Below, piece after piece: positions 25,487-33,416 of a stretch of DNA of 64,000 nt. Where the stretch lies: positions 62,001 through 126,000 of the forward strand of contig NZ_JAPFBW010000008.1 in assembly GCF_026153205.1 (NCBI RefSeq), in the 5' to 3' direction. The notes under the pieces are model-generated. The model searched no databases and was not told the DNA's origin. It was given only the letters and a program-made list of their open reading frames with translations. The DNA is from Aquabacterium sp. A7-Y (GTDB lineage: Bacteria; Pseudomonadota; Gammaproteobacteria; Burkholderiales; Burkholderiaceae_C). Within the stretch, counting starts at the first letter, position 1; every line of letters starts with the position of its first letter. Both the position numbers and the translations under genes were made by a program.

Positions 25487-26107
25487 ATGCCCCAGCCCCA
25501 ATCCATCGTCCTGTACTGGCACCCCATGTCGAGCGCCACGCCGGTGGCCTGCGCGTTGGCCGAACTCGGCGTGCCGCACCAGCGCGTGAAGGTCGACATC
25601 AAGGCCGGCGGGCAGCACAAGCCGGAGTACCTGGCCCTGAACCCGAACGGCAAGGTGCCTACGCTGACGGTGAATGACGCGCCGATGTTCGAGGCGCTGG
25701 CGATCCAGCTCTGGCTGGCCGAGGAATACGGCGTGGCGAAGGGCCTGTGGCCCGCCGCCGGCACGCCCGCGCGACTCCAGGCAATGTCGTGGTGCGCCTG
25801 GGCCTACGTGACCTACGGCGCGGTGCTGGTGCGCCTGCAGGTGGCCACGATGGGCGACGAGGCACTGCGCAGTGCGGCGCACGCCGACGCCGCGCGCGAG
25901 GGGCTCGACGGGCTGCTGCGCCTGCTGGACGAGCGGCTCGCGGCGCAGCCGTGGATGCTGGGTGCGGGGTACTCGATGGCCGACCTGCTCGTGGCCTCGG
26001 TCATCGGCTACAGCGTGTTCATCGGCGCACCGGTGGCCAAGCATGCGCATGTGCAGGCCTGGCTGGGCAAGGTGCAGGCGCGGCCGGCGATGAGCGTCGA
26101 GGGGTGA
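25487..26107 (+). CDS. glutathione S-transferase family protein
   Basis: The 206-residue protein has a thioredoxin-fold N-terminal domain with the cis-proline motif NPNGKVPTLTVND and a following MFEALAIQLWLAEEYG. The helical C-terminal domain contains GAGYSMADLLVASVIGYSVF, the N-capping/hydrophobic staple region of GSTs. It probably conjugates glutathione to electrophiles in the cytoplasm. AAGGAG precedes the ATG. A 9-bp hairpin follows the stop. Confidence 0.92.
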   Translation: MPQPQSIVLYWHPMSSATPVACALAELGVPHQRVKVDIKAGGQHKPEYLALNPNGKVPTLTVNDAPMFEALAIQLWLAEEYGVAKGLWPAAGTPARLQAMSWCAWAYVTYGAVLVRLQVATMGDEALRSAAHADAAREGLDGLLRLLDERLAAQPWMLGAGYSMADLLVASVIGYSVFIGAPVAKHAHVQAWLGKVQARPAMSVEG

Positions 26108-26123
26108 GGGGCGGCAGCGCAAG

Positions 26124-26143
26124 GGGGTGGCATTTGCCACCCC
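26124..26143 (+). terminator. likely terminator after the GST gene
   Basis: GGGGTGGCA and TGCCACCCC form a perfect 9-bp stem with a TT spacer, 16 bases after the GST stop. Only two T residues follow, so it is a strong hairpin with a weak U-tract. Confidence 0.6.
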
Positions 26144-26313
26144 TTCAGCCCCCCTGCGGCGCCCGCCGCGCATCGACACGCCACCCAAGGCGCCCAAGCC
26201 CACGAGCGCGCCCCACCACCAGCCAGCCGCGCCGCAGCGCCGCGTTGGCCTCGATCTCGAGCGGGTCGGTGACGTGGGCAGCGTGGCCGCCAAGTGCGTC
26301 AACAGCGATTGCA

Positions 26314-26420
26314 AGGTCGTATCCCGGACTCCGAGCTTCTGATCGACGAGCAAGAGAGCCAGCAGATCCTTCGGTGCTCCTAACCCGACTTGCGCAGCAG
26401 GATCGACGGCATGGAAGTGA
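26314..26420 (+). pseudogene. 5' fragment of the 21.67 kb gene family
   Basis: The DNA matches bases 21706-21810 closely (ATCCCGGACTCCGA, CAGCAGATCCTTCGGT, CCCGACTTGCGCAGCAGGAT, CGACGGCATGGAAGT). It carries a stop codon and small changes. It corresponds to residues about 12-47 of the 160-residue protein. It is joined directly to an XRE-like fragment. Confidence 0.75.
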
Positions 26421-26423
26421 CGG

Positions 26424-26505
26424 TGTTCAGACTTGCCGCGGCGCTTCATATTCAGCCGCACCAGACGGTGAGGCTGAGAGAGGCGGAACTTTCGACGGGC
26501 CGGGG
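26424..26505 (+). pseudogene. XRE-protein C-terminal fragment
   Basis: The plus strand reads VFRLAAALHIQPHQTVRLRE then AELSTG. This parallels ICKLAAALQMAPHELVKLTE and AELRMG at the end of the XRE protein at 16.2-16.46 kb. No helix-turn-helix remains. The join to the preceding fragment makes a chimera of two families that also live near each other at 16-22 kb. Confidence 0.6.
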
Positions 26506-26559
26506 TGGGCGGGACGCTCAGTCCCTTCTACAGTGTTTGTTGAGCGATGCAGGACCATG

Positions 26560-27204
26560 TCAGTCCTCGCTCGGCTGCCGGAACCGCCGCCATTTCGCCA
26601 CCGCGAAGGGCTTGAAGCTGGCCGGGGCGTGGTTGTAGGCCTTGTCCACCCACATCGGCCCGTCATAGTGGCCGCCTTGGTCGTTATCGTCGACGCCTGT
26701 CCACTCGGTGCCACCTCGCACCGGGAACTTCTTGCCGTCTTCGACCAGGAACAGCTTTTCGTCGATAAGGTCCAGGCCACCGTTGCACGCCAACCGGTAG
26801 ACGAAACTCACTTCCCCGATGCCATTGCCGTCCAGGTCGGTGACTTCGAGGGAGTCGATCTCGAAGAAGCTCGTCAGGTCGAGATCACAGTCTTCCAGGC
26901 CGTCTTCCACCTTCCAGACACGCCGTAGCGCCTGCTGCTCGACGCGATAGCCAAACGCATGCAGGCCGGCGCTGGTTCCCTCCTTGCCGCGTCGCAGCGA
27001 CTGGGAGAAGACAGCCAGGTTCCTGCCCCGGATGTCGCTCCACTCAAAGGCCGCAACCACCTTTCCCTCGGCTTTCAGCGCGGCAGGGAGGTCGGCCTTG
27101 GACAGCTTTCGGTAAGGCAGGGCGGCGGCCTGCGCGTTTCCTGCCGCACATGCGAGCCAGGCAGCGCTCAGAAGCGCCAGAAAGGAAAGGACGGCTTTTT
27201 TCAT
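26560..27204 (-). CDS. exported protein, M949_RS01915-like
   Basis: The 214-residue product has a signal peptide (MKKAVLSFLALLSAAWLACA, cleavage after NAQA). A domain follows in which LEVTDLDGNGIGEVSFVYRL and a short acidic loop are the clearest marks. This resembles the family annotated M949_RS01915, sometimes linked to surface polysaccharide; the match is from memory and moderate. The end (DNDQGGHYDGPMWVDKAYNH) is conserved-looking. It is probably periplasmic. Its 5' flank overlaps the junction with the Tae4 remnant on the other strand. Confidence 0.65.
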   Translation of the reverse strand: MKKAVLSFLALLSAAWLACAAGNAQAAALPYRKLSKADLPAALKAEGKVVAAFEWSDIRGRNLAVFSQSLRRGKEGTSAGLHAFGYRVEQQALRRVWKVEDGLEDCDLDLTSFFEIDSLEVTDLDGNGIGEVSFVYRLACNGGLDLIDEKLFLVEDGKKFPVRGGTEWTGVDDNDQGGHYDGPMWVDKAYNHAPASFKPFAVAKWRRFRQPSED

Positions 27205-27275
27205 TCGTTGACTGCGTGGCGAGGACCGCTTGGGACCGCGGTGAGCGAGGATACGCGAGAATCCTGGGCCGCTCA

Positions 27276-27386
27276 CCAGCACATGCCACCTTGTGGAACG
27301 GCAGCCAATGCTACGACCACTGCTACTTCAATGAACCCGGGGTGAACTACCGGATGGACCGGGCCAACTTCTGGAGCTTGCGATGA
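27276..27386 (+). pseudogene. Tae4-like type VI amidase effector, C-terminal stub
   Basis: In the frame ending at TGA 27384 the DNA encodes AHATLWNGSQCYDHCYFNEP and then GVNYRMDRANFWSLR. This matches the end of Tae4-type peptidoglycan amidases, including the catalytic histidine in HxTLW and the FW(S/E)L end. Everything upstream, including the catalytic cysteine domain, is gone; the frame runs into the flank of the minus-strand exported gene. The stop overlaps the immunity gene start (ATGA), the normal effector/immunity arrangement. Confidence 0.8.
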
Positions 27387-27826
27387 TTCACCGATGGCTG
27401 ATCTCCGCCCTTCTCCTGGCCGCCTCCCTCTGCGTCCAGGCCAAGGACCAGCCCGGCACGTCCCCCCAAGCGGCTGAACGCACTTATGGCCAGAACTTCA
27501 AGGACATCGTGCTGGCGACCTGTATCGCCACCGCCTACCGCAAGGAGCCGAACGCGGCGGCGGATGCAGGCAGCAGCGTCAGCGCCCTGCGGGACTGGAC
27601 CTACTACGACATGGAAAACAGCCCCGACGCGATCAAGTCGCTGGTCGATGCCTATCTGGCCCGGGACTATCACAACCCACTGGTGGCACCGGAGGTGAAG
27701 GACGTCAAGTTCGACTTGCTGAAGTGCCTGGACCTGTATCACAGCAAGGAGCTGGCCGCGCAGGCAAAGCGGTTTGTCCAGAAACCGAACCGCACCTATC
27801 GGCAAGACCATCCGCCGAGGCGCTGA
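27383..27826 (+). CDS. Tai4-family type VI amidase immunity protein
   Basis: The 147-residue protein has a signal peptide (MIHRWLISALLLAASLCVQA) and the Tai4 pattern TYGQNFKDIVLATCIATAYR, DWTYYDMENSPDAIKSLVDA and KFDLLKCLDLYHSKELAAQ. Tai4 proteins dimerise in the periplasm and block Tae4 amidases. It overlaps the effector stub by 4 bases. Because the effector is truncated, this is an orphan immunity gene, still apparently intact, that may protect against Tae4 from neighbours. Confidence 0.88.
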   Translation: MIHRWLISALLLAASLCVQAKDQPGTSPQAAERTYGQNFKDIVLATCIATAYRKEPNAAADAGSSVSALRDWTYYDMENSPDAIKSLVDAYLARDYHNPLVAPEVKDVKFDLLKCLDLYHSKELAAQAKRFVQKPNRTYRQDHPPRR

Positions 27827-27900
27827 ACTTTTGGATTTGGAGGCTGGCGATCTTCAGGCCTCTCTCATCGGATCACGTTCCCTCATGAAGGCCACCCGTC

Positions 27901-28071
27901 TCACACGGTGAACTCGACCGTCAAGACGTCACCCGGCGTACCCGTGGGATAGCCGCCGGGCGCGCGGAGGATAGTTCCCACCGCGCTATTTGAGAACGTC
28001 TCGGCGTAGAACTGTGCGGCATCCAGGGCGGTGCCGTCATACCAGAGACAAATCGTGTTCTTGTTGATCAT
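27901..28071 (-). pseudogene. VOC/PhnB-like protein, N-terminal fragment
   Basis: From ATG 28071 the frame reads MINKNTICLWYDGTALDAAQ and then FYAETFSNSAVGTILRAPGG up to LTVEFTV, followed by a stop. That is the first third of PhnB-like VOC (glyoxalase-fold) proteins, which normally run about 130-160 residues. The rest is missing, so the gene is truncated at about 27905. Confidence 0.8.
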
Positions 28072-28213
28072 CTTCGTTCTCCCATTCATGATCGAGGCGT
28101 GCAATCCACCATGCAGGCCCCAGTCCTGGGTAACCGGCGTTCCTCATCGTGGCGACGCCGCCGCGCGACGGCTGCTCGTGCGTCTTGCGCATTCTCAAGG
28201 CATCACGGCAAGG

Positions 28214-28234
28214 CGCACTGTATTCTGCAGTGCG
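28214..28234. promoter_or_regulatory. inverted repeat upstream of the DUF2946 operon
   Basis: CGCACTG (28214-28220) and CAGTGCG (28228-28234) are exact reverse complements 7 bases apart, about 114 bases before the DUF2946 start. The position suits an operator. The regulator is unknown; no regulator gene lies beside it. Confidence 0.4.
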
Positions 28235-28347
28235 AGTCCTGTTGTAGATACCGCCTGTCCAGAGAAAAAACGCGCAAGTGCAGGTGCGATCCCTTGTAAG
28301 CCCGCGTGTCGTTCGCGCTCTATCTAACGCACTGCAAAATCACGCCC

Positions 28348-28911
28348 ATGGTTCACTCGCGTCCGCTTCGGCATTGGACGGTCTTCGTGGCGGTGTTGGC
28401 ACTGCTGCTCAAGGCCGCGGTGCCCCTGCTCGCGAGTGCCGCGGCGTCGCTGCAGGGAAAGTCGCTTGCCGACATCTGCAGCGTCTACGGCGTGCGAACC
28501 GTCGCGCGGCAGACGGCGGAGTTTAGCCATGACGCCTCCGCGCCCCACCCTCCTCACGAAGACGGCAACGATTCGGACGACGGCTCGCATCCCGCCGGAG
28601 CGCACAGCGGAGACCACTGTGCCCTGAGCGCGCTGGCAGCCCTCGCGCCGCACGATGCCGGCCCGATCGACCTGCCGGCCGCGACAGGCGAGGCCGAGCC
28701 TGCCGAGACCCGGGCCTCCGACTCGATCCCGAATGCAACGGCCGCCTGGGCCGCGCGCTGGTGGCACGCACCGCCAGCGTCGGTGTTAGCGCGCGTCATG
28801 AACCTCACGGACAAGCGCTACGCCGGCAGCGCATCGGTCTCATCGAACACGCCGGTCTATTCGCCCGCGCTGCCGCGGGCCTACAACGCAGGACTGGAGG
28901 CGACATGGTGA
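28348..28911 (+). CDS. DUF2946 protein fused in frame to a TonB-receptor C-terminus
   Basis: The first 120 or so residues are a DUF2946 protein: a membrane/signal segment (WTVFVAVLALLLKAAVPLLA), SLADICSVYG, a His/Asp-rich stretch (HPPHEDGNDSDDG) and DHCALSALAALAPH. From about residue 150 the sequence turns into VMNLTDKRYAGSASVSSNTP ... YSPALPRAYNAGLEATW. This is the last beta-strands and aromatic end of a TonB-dependent receptor. DUF2946 genes usually precede such receptors in metal-uptake operons, so an internal deletion has fused the two. The stop overlaps the next start. Confidence 0.8.
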   Translation: MVHSRPLRHWTVFVAVLALLLKAAVPLLASAAASLQGKSLADICSVYGVRTVARQTAEFSHDASAPHPPHEDGNDSDDGSHPAGAHSGDHCALSALAALAPHDAGPIDLPAATGEAEPAETRASDSIPNATAAWAARWWHAPPASVLARVMNLTDKRYAGSASVSSNTPVYSPALPRAYNAGLEATW

Positions 28912-30095
28912 CGCGCGCGTTGACCCTCGCAGTGCTCGCGCTGTCGATCGCGATCGCGACGCCAGCCCGTGCGCAGCAGCACGCGGGGCACCAGCACCGC
29001 AAGCCGGCAGCGTCGCTGGCCATCAGCGCCGGCTTTGCGCCGACTGGAGACCTGTGGATCGTCGGGCTCGATGCGCAGCGCAAGCTGTTCATTCAAACCA
29101 GTGCCGATGCCGGGCTCAGCTGGTCGCCCCAGCGTCACATCGCGACGGGCGACGACACGCCGGCTGCCGAGGGGGAAGCGCGCCCGAAGCTCGCGTTCGG
29201 ACCCGACGGTTGCGTTGTCATCACCTACACGCAGCCGCTGTCCAAGCCGTACACCGGGCTGATCCGCATGTTGCGCTCGACCGACGGCGGACGCACGTTC
29301 TCGGCGCCCTTCACGGTACATCGCGACCGGCAGGTCATCACGCACCGCTTCGACGCGGTCGCCTTCGACGCGCGCGGCACACTGCATACGCTGTGGGTCG
29401 ACAAGCGCGACCTCACAGCGCTTCGCGCCCGGGGCAAGAGCGACTATCGCGGCGCCGCGATCTACCGCAACGAGTCGAGCGACGGCGGGAAAACCTTCGG
29501 ACGCGACTTGAAGCTCGCGGACCACAGCTGCGAGTGCTGCCGCATCGCACTCGCGCCGTCTCCCGATGGCGGACTGGTCGCGCTGTGGCGGCACGTCTTC
29601 GCACCCAACGAACGGGACCACGCGTTCGCTCCGGTCGGCTCGGCATCGAGCAGGGGTCCAGCGCGTGCGACCTATGACCATTGGGCGATCGATGCCTGTC
29701 CGCATCACGGGCCAGGCCTGGCGGCGGCACAGGGCGGCGGCTACCACGCGGTATGGTTCGGCGAGAGGGACGGCGTCGCCGGCGTCCGCTATGGGCGCCT
29801 GTTCCCCGACGGCACCCCGCGCGGCGAGCCGGTGAGGCTGCCCGACGAGGCGGCGGAACATGCCGACGTGCAGAGCATCGGCAGGAAGGTCGTGATCGCC
29901 TGGCGCAGCTTTGATGGACAAGCGACGCGCTGGCGTGTCTGGGTCTCGCACGACGACGGCCGGAGCTTCACGCTGCGCGATCTCGGTCGCACGACCGAGG
30001 ACAACGACCATCCGCGCCTCGCACGTCGCGGGCAGGACATCTTCGCGCTTTGGCGCACCACGGAAGGAGTGAGAGTTGAACGTGTGGCTCCGTAA
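28905..30095 (+). CDS. exported BNR/sialidase-like beta-propeller protein
   Basis: The 396-residue protein has a signal peptide (LTLAVLALSIAIATPARAQ), then BNR/Asp-box repeats (STDGGRTFSAPF, SSDGGKTFGRD, SHDDGRSFTLRDL) that mark six-bladed sialidase-fold propellers. It also has a cysteine cluster, HSCECCRIALAPS, which could bind metal. GGAGG lies just before ATG 28905, which overlaps the previous stop by 7 bases. It is probably periplasmic and part of a metal-related operon with DUF2946 and the thioredoxin-like gene; catalytic sialidase activity is not implied. Confidence 0.82.
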   Translation: MVTRALTLAVLALSIAIATPARAQQHAGHQHRKPAASLAISAGFAPTGDLWIVGLDAQRKLFIQTSADAGLSWSPQRHIATGDDTPAAEGEARPKLAFGPDGCVVITYTQPLSKPYTGLIRMLRSTDGGRTFSAPFTVHRDRQVITHRFDAVAFDARGTLHTLWVDKRDLTALRARGKSDYRGAAIYRNESSDGGKTFGRDLKLADHSCECCRIALAPSPDGGLVALWRHVFAPNERDHAFAPVGSASSRGPARATYDHWAIDACPHHGPGLAAAQGGGYHAVWFGERDGVAGVRYGRLFPDGTPRGEPVRLPDEAAEHADVQSIGRKVVIAWRSFDGQATRWRVWVSHDDGRSFTLRDLGRTTEDNDHPRLARRGQDIFALWRTTEGVRVERVAP

Positions 30096-30573
30096 CTTGA
30101 TGGCGATGCCGGCTGCGGCCCTGCTCGCGGCAGGTGCGTGCGCCGCACCGCAGAGCGTCGAGGCCTTTGATGCTCAGACGTGGTCGGCACTGCAGGCCAC
30201 CCTCGACAAGCCGGCTGCCGTGGTGTTCACGACGACGGACTGCGTGTACTGCCCAAGGGTCCTCCGGAATCTGGCCCGGGAGATCGGCCAGCGCAAGTTG
30301 AACGCGTCGTTGATCGCTGTCGTGATGGATGTGCCGCCCGGCGAAGTGGACGACCGGCTGCTGCGCGATCCTCACTACCGGCCAGCCGATCGGCTGCTGG
30401 CCTTTTCCGGGCAGGCGCCGGCGCTTCGCTACAAGGTGAACCCCGCTTGGCGCGGCATGACGCCGTATGTCGTGTTTCTCAAGCCAGGCTTGCCGCCAAG
30501 CTCGGTGACCGGACAGCCTTCGGCCCGGAGCATCGAGGCCTGGGCCAACGCGCGTCCCAAGCAGGAACCGTGA
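30076..30573 (+). CDS. thioredoxin-like exported protein
   Basis: The 165-residue protein has a signal peptide (LMAMPAAALLAAGACA) and a thioredoxin fold with the active-site-like CVYC in VVFTTTDCVYCPRVLRNLAR, plus a cis-proline region GMTPYVVFLKPG. It is probably a periplasmic thiol protein serving the same operon, perhaps for metal handling. The start is TTG 30076, inside the end of the preceding gene, with AAGGAG 7 bases upstream. Confidence 0.82.
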   Translation: MNVWLRNLMAMPAAALLAAGACAAPQSVEAFDAQTWSALQATLDKPAAVVFTTTDCVYCPRVLRNLAREIGQRKLNASLIAVVMDVPPGEVDDRLLRDPHYRPADRLLAFSGQAPALRYKVNPAWRGMTPYVVFLKPGLPPSSVTGQPSARSIEAWANARPKQEP

Positions 30574-30616
30574 GGCCGGGTTTCCGTCTCGGTTTCCGAC
30601 GGGGCCTCACCGGGCT

Positions 30617-31522
30617 TCAACGCGCGAGCTTTGCCGCCTCTTCGACCAGGAACGCCACCAACTTCTTCAGAGCCGCCGACTGATGCAAGCGGCTCGGATA
30701 GACCGCGAACACGCCCGGGCTGAAGCCGTGGTACCGGTCCATCAGCTGCACCAGGGTGCCGTCCGCCAGCGACGCTTGAACCAGGGCGCGGGGCACCAGC
30801 GCAGCACCCAGTCCGGCCTTCGCGGCGGCGATGAGAGCGCCCATGCCGTTGGCGGTGAGCTTCGCTCGAACCGGCACGGAGGCGGTGCCGCGCGGCCCGG
30901 CGAGTTGCCATGTCGCGTAGCCATTGCGGCCGCGTGAGGCAAGGCAAGGGTAGGCGGCCAAGGCCTTGGGGGTGCGAGGAGCGCCGTGCCGGGCGATGCA
31001 GGCCGGGCTCGCGACCACGATGAGACGGCTCTCGGTCAACTGGCGGGCAACCAGGTTTGCATCGCGCACCACCCCGGCTCGCACAGCCAGATCCACACCG
31101 CTCTCGATCAGGTCCACCTGTTCGTCCGACAACAGAAACTCCAGGCTGATGCCTGGATGCTCCTCCATGAAGTGAGCCATCCTGTCGGCGAGTCCCAGCG
31201 AGAAGAAGTCCGAGGGCACCGTCACGCGCAAGTGCCCGCGAGGCTCTTTCGCCTGGCTGCTGACTTCCTGCAACTGCTGCTCGAGCTGCGCCAGGGCGAC
31301 CCTGGCGCCCGTGACCAGCTCGCGGCCCGAGGAGGTCAGGCCCAAGCTGCGCGTGGTCCGTTGCAGCAAGCGAATACCGAGGTCCCGCTCCAGGCGCTGG
31401 ACCTGTCGACTCAGCGTGTTCGGCGGCACCTGTCGTTCGCGCGCGGCTGCAGCAAAGCTGCCGGCTTCGACCACGTCGAGCAGCGTCTTCAACGTGTTCA
31501 GATCGATATTTGATTGCTTCAT
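30617..31522 (-). CDS. LysR-family transcriptional regulator
   Basis: The 301-residue protein has the LysR winged helix (LNTLKTLLDVVEAGSFAAAA and VPPNTLSRQVQRLERDLG) and a CrgA-type effector domain (GHLRVTVPSDFFSLGLADRM, VDLIESGVDLAVRAG). The ATG is at 31522. It is divergent from the FAD-dependent oxidoreductase gene, its probable target. The stop lies 43 bases past the end of the convergent thioredoxin-like gene. Confidence 0.93.
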   Translation of the reverse strand: MKQSNIDLNTLKTLLDVVEAGSFAAAARERQVPPNTLSRQVQRLERDLGIRLLQRTTRSLGLTSSGRELVTGARVALAQLEQQLQEVSSQAKEPRGHLRVTVPSDFFSLGLADRMAHFMEEHPGISLEFLLSDEQVDLIESGVDLAVRAGVVRDANLVARQLTESRLIVVASPACIARHGAPRTPKALAAYPCLASRGRNGYATWQLAGPRGTASVPVRAKLTANGMGALIAAAKAGLGAALVPRALVQASLADGTLVQLMDRYHGFSPGVFAVYPSRLHQSAALKKLVAFLVEEAAKLAR

Positions 31523-31553
31523 CTGATGTACGAGTGTGAGACAAATTCACTCA

Positions 31554-31569
31554 CTATTCAAATGAATAG
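31554..31569. promoter_or_regulatory. AT-rich inverted repeat between LysR and oxidoreductase genes
   Basis: CTATTCA and TGAATAG flank AA as a perfect 7-bp dyad, 44 bases before the oxidoreductase ATG and 32 bases from the LysR start. The location suits the operator or promoter core used by the divergent LysR regulator. Confidence 0.5.
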
Positions 31570-31612
31570 CTCATGACTACGATCTTCACCGGACATGATG
31601 AATGGAGCAAAC

Positions 31613-32740
31613 ATGTCGAGCAAGTCGGGCAAGCAGGTGGTGATCTTCGGTGGTGGGCTGGCAGGGGTGCAGCTTGCCAGGGACCTCGCCCAGGACATGA
31701 AGGTGGTACTGGTCGATCCGAACGACTATGTCGAAGTGCCGATGGCCGCGCCACGCAGCCTGGTGGACCCGGCATTTGCCGACGATGCGCTGATCCCCTA
31801 TTCCTTGGCACTGCCCGAGGTCACCCATGTGCGAGGCAGATTGATCGAGATGGGTGCGAACGCGGGCGAGGTGCTGGTGAGCGACGGGCAGCGAATCAGC
31901 GTTCGCGGTGACGTCCACGTCTTGTGCACGGGCAGCCTCTATGCCAACGCGCTGATGCGCTCGTCCGGCGCGACCCTGGAGGAGCGCAAGCGCCTGTATC
32001 GGCAATACAGCAGTGTCATCCAGGCCGCGAACCGTGTCCTGATCGTCGGTGGCGGGCCGATCGGCGTTGAAGTTGCGGGCGAGCTCTCGGAATCGCACCC
32101 CGGCAAGTCGATCATCCTGCTGGAGTCCGGCCGGCGCCTCCTGCCCGGCACGTCCCTGATGGCCGCGCAGCACGCCGCGTCGGTGCTGGCATCGCGGGGC
32201 GTTTCCATCCTCTTCGGGGAGCGGCTGCAAGCCGCGACGACGGCGCCCGACGACATCTTTGCAGGCCCGGGCATAGCAACGACCAGCATCGGTCGCAAGA
32301 TCGGCTACGACCTGCTGGTCTGGTGCACGGGCGGGCGGCCCAACACCGCCTACATGAAGCCGCTGCTTTATGCGGCGCTGAACGAGCAAGGCCGCGTCCG
32401 CGTGAACCCGGACCTGCGTGTCGTCGGGCACCCGGCGCTGTTTGCGCTCGGCGACATCACCGACCTGGACGAGAACAAGATGGCCTGGCATATCGACGGC
32501 CAGGTGCGTTGCGCTGCCGACAACATTCGGCGGATCATCCAAGGGGGCCGCGCGGCGTTGGCGCTGAGCACATACAAGCCGCAAACCGGCAATCCCAAGA
32601 TGGCGGTCACGCTTGGCAGCCAGCAGGGCGTGCTGCATCTCCCCTTCCTCGGCGTGATCCGCTCACCATGGTTCACCCGCAAGGCGAAGGCGGAGCACAT
32701 GCTGGTGCCCAGATACCGACGATTGATGAATGTCGGCTAG
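31613..32740 (+). CDS. FAD-dependent NAD(P)H oxidoreductase, FSP1/AIF-like
   Basis: The 375-residue protein has two dinucleotide-binding motifs, VVIFGGGLAGVQLARDLA near the start and VLIVGGGPIGVEVAGELS near residue 145. It also has the FAD-contacting ALFALGDITD near the end, the layout of type II NADH dehydrogenase and FSP1/AIF relatives. It probably reduces quinones or dyes in the cytoplasm or at the membrane face. The ATG at 31613 has GGAG 6 bases upstream and is preferred over ATGs at 31595 and 31598. Confidence 0.88.
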   Translation: MSSKSGKQVVIFGGGLAGVQLARDLAQDMKVVLVDPNDYVEVPMAAPRSLVDPAFADDALIPYSLALPEVTHVRGRLIEMGANAGEVLVSDGQRISVRGDVHVLCTGSLYANALMRSSGATLEERKRLYRQYSSVIQAANRVLIVGGGPIGVEVAGELSESHPGKSIILLESGRRLLPGTSLMAAQHAASVLASRGVSILFGERLQAATTAPDDIFAGPGIATTSIGRKIGYDLLVWCTGGRPNTAYMKPLLYAALNEQGRVRVNPDLRVVGHPALFALGDITDLDENKMAWHIDGQVRCAADNIRRIIQGGRAALALSTYKPQTGNPKMAVTLGSQQGVLHLPFLGVIRSPWFTRKAKAEHMLVPRYRRLMNVG

Positions 32741-32782
32741 GTGTTCAGTCCCGGATCATCGACCCCTCCATAGACTGCAATG

Positions 32783-33271
32783 GCAACGGCACGCGAGCTA
32801 GCCGTGAAACTGCGCCTCCACGGGTTTCATCCTGCTGGCGACGAGCTTGCTGCCGGCGTCTCGGCCGCTGAGTTTGACGATTTCGAGCGCGCGGTGGGCG
32901 TTTGAACGAGACAGGGAGCGAAAGGCTCCTGAGCTGGGATGTGGCGAGCCCGAACCGGAGGACGTCATCCGGCGCTGCTATTTCAATCGCCGCTGGATGC
33001 CGATCGCCTGCGACATCACTGGGTGCTACACCATGGTCGATACCGACCCCGGCCCCGCCGGCGTGGCCGGGCAATTGTTCATCCACGACAACGGCGGGGG
33101 CCGTCACCCGGGTTTGCCAACAGCCTCTCGTGCTACTTCGACCAGCTGATCTACTGCCTGGATGCCGATGTAATCTTCGCGGAGAACGGGGAATGGCGCA
33201 GCCGGACGAGCGGCGAGGTGGTCGGACACCTTGGCTCCGAGATTGAGCGGTTCAAGGCGAAAAATCCATAG
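32783..33271 (+). pseudogene. SMI1/KNR4 (SUKH) immunity-like pseudogene
   Basis: Three fragments in different frames reconstruct a SUKH protein. They are ELAAGVSAAEFDDFERAVGV (then stop), RRCYFNRRWMPIACDITGCY with MVDTDPGPAGVAGQLFIHDN, and SLSCYFDQLIYCLDADVIFA to the end. The middle of the domain is deleted and at least one frameshift lies near 33105. SUKH proteins are common immunity partners of polymorphic toxins. Confidence 0.78.
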
Positions 33272-33416
33272 GCGCTGGGTGCGGCGATCTTCAAAGACTT
33301 GATCTGCGAGCAACAGCGGTGGCAACGACCGCTGGTCGATCCACCCGTTTGTCTCGGCGTTTCAGAGTGAGCGTGAGGAGGCGCTGCCAAACCCCGGCGG
33401 CGCGCGCCCGGCTGCT

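Noticed and set aside
27150-27275. Upstream part of the frame leading into the Tae4 stub, as a complete effector
   Set aside because: The residues before SPAHATLW are antisense to the 5' end of the exported gene and lack the Tae4 catalytic cysteine region.
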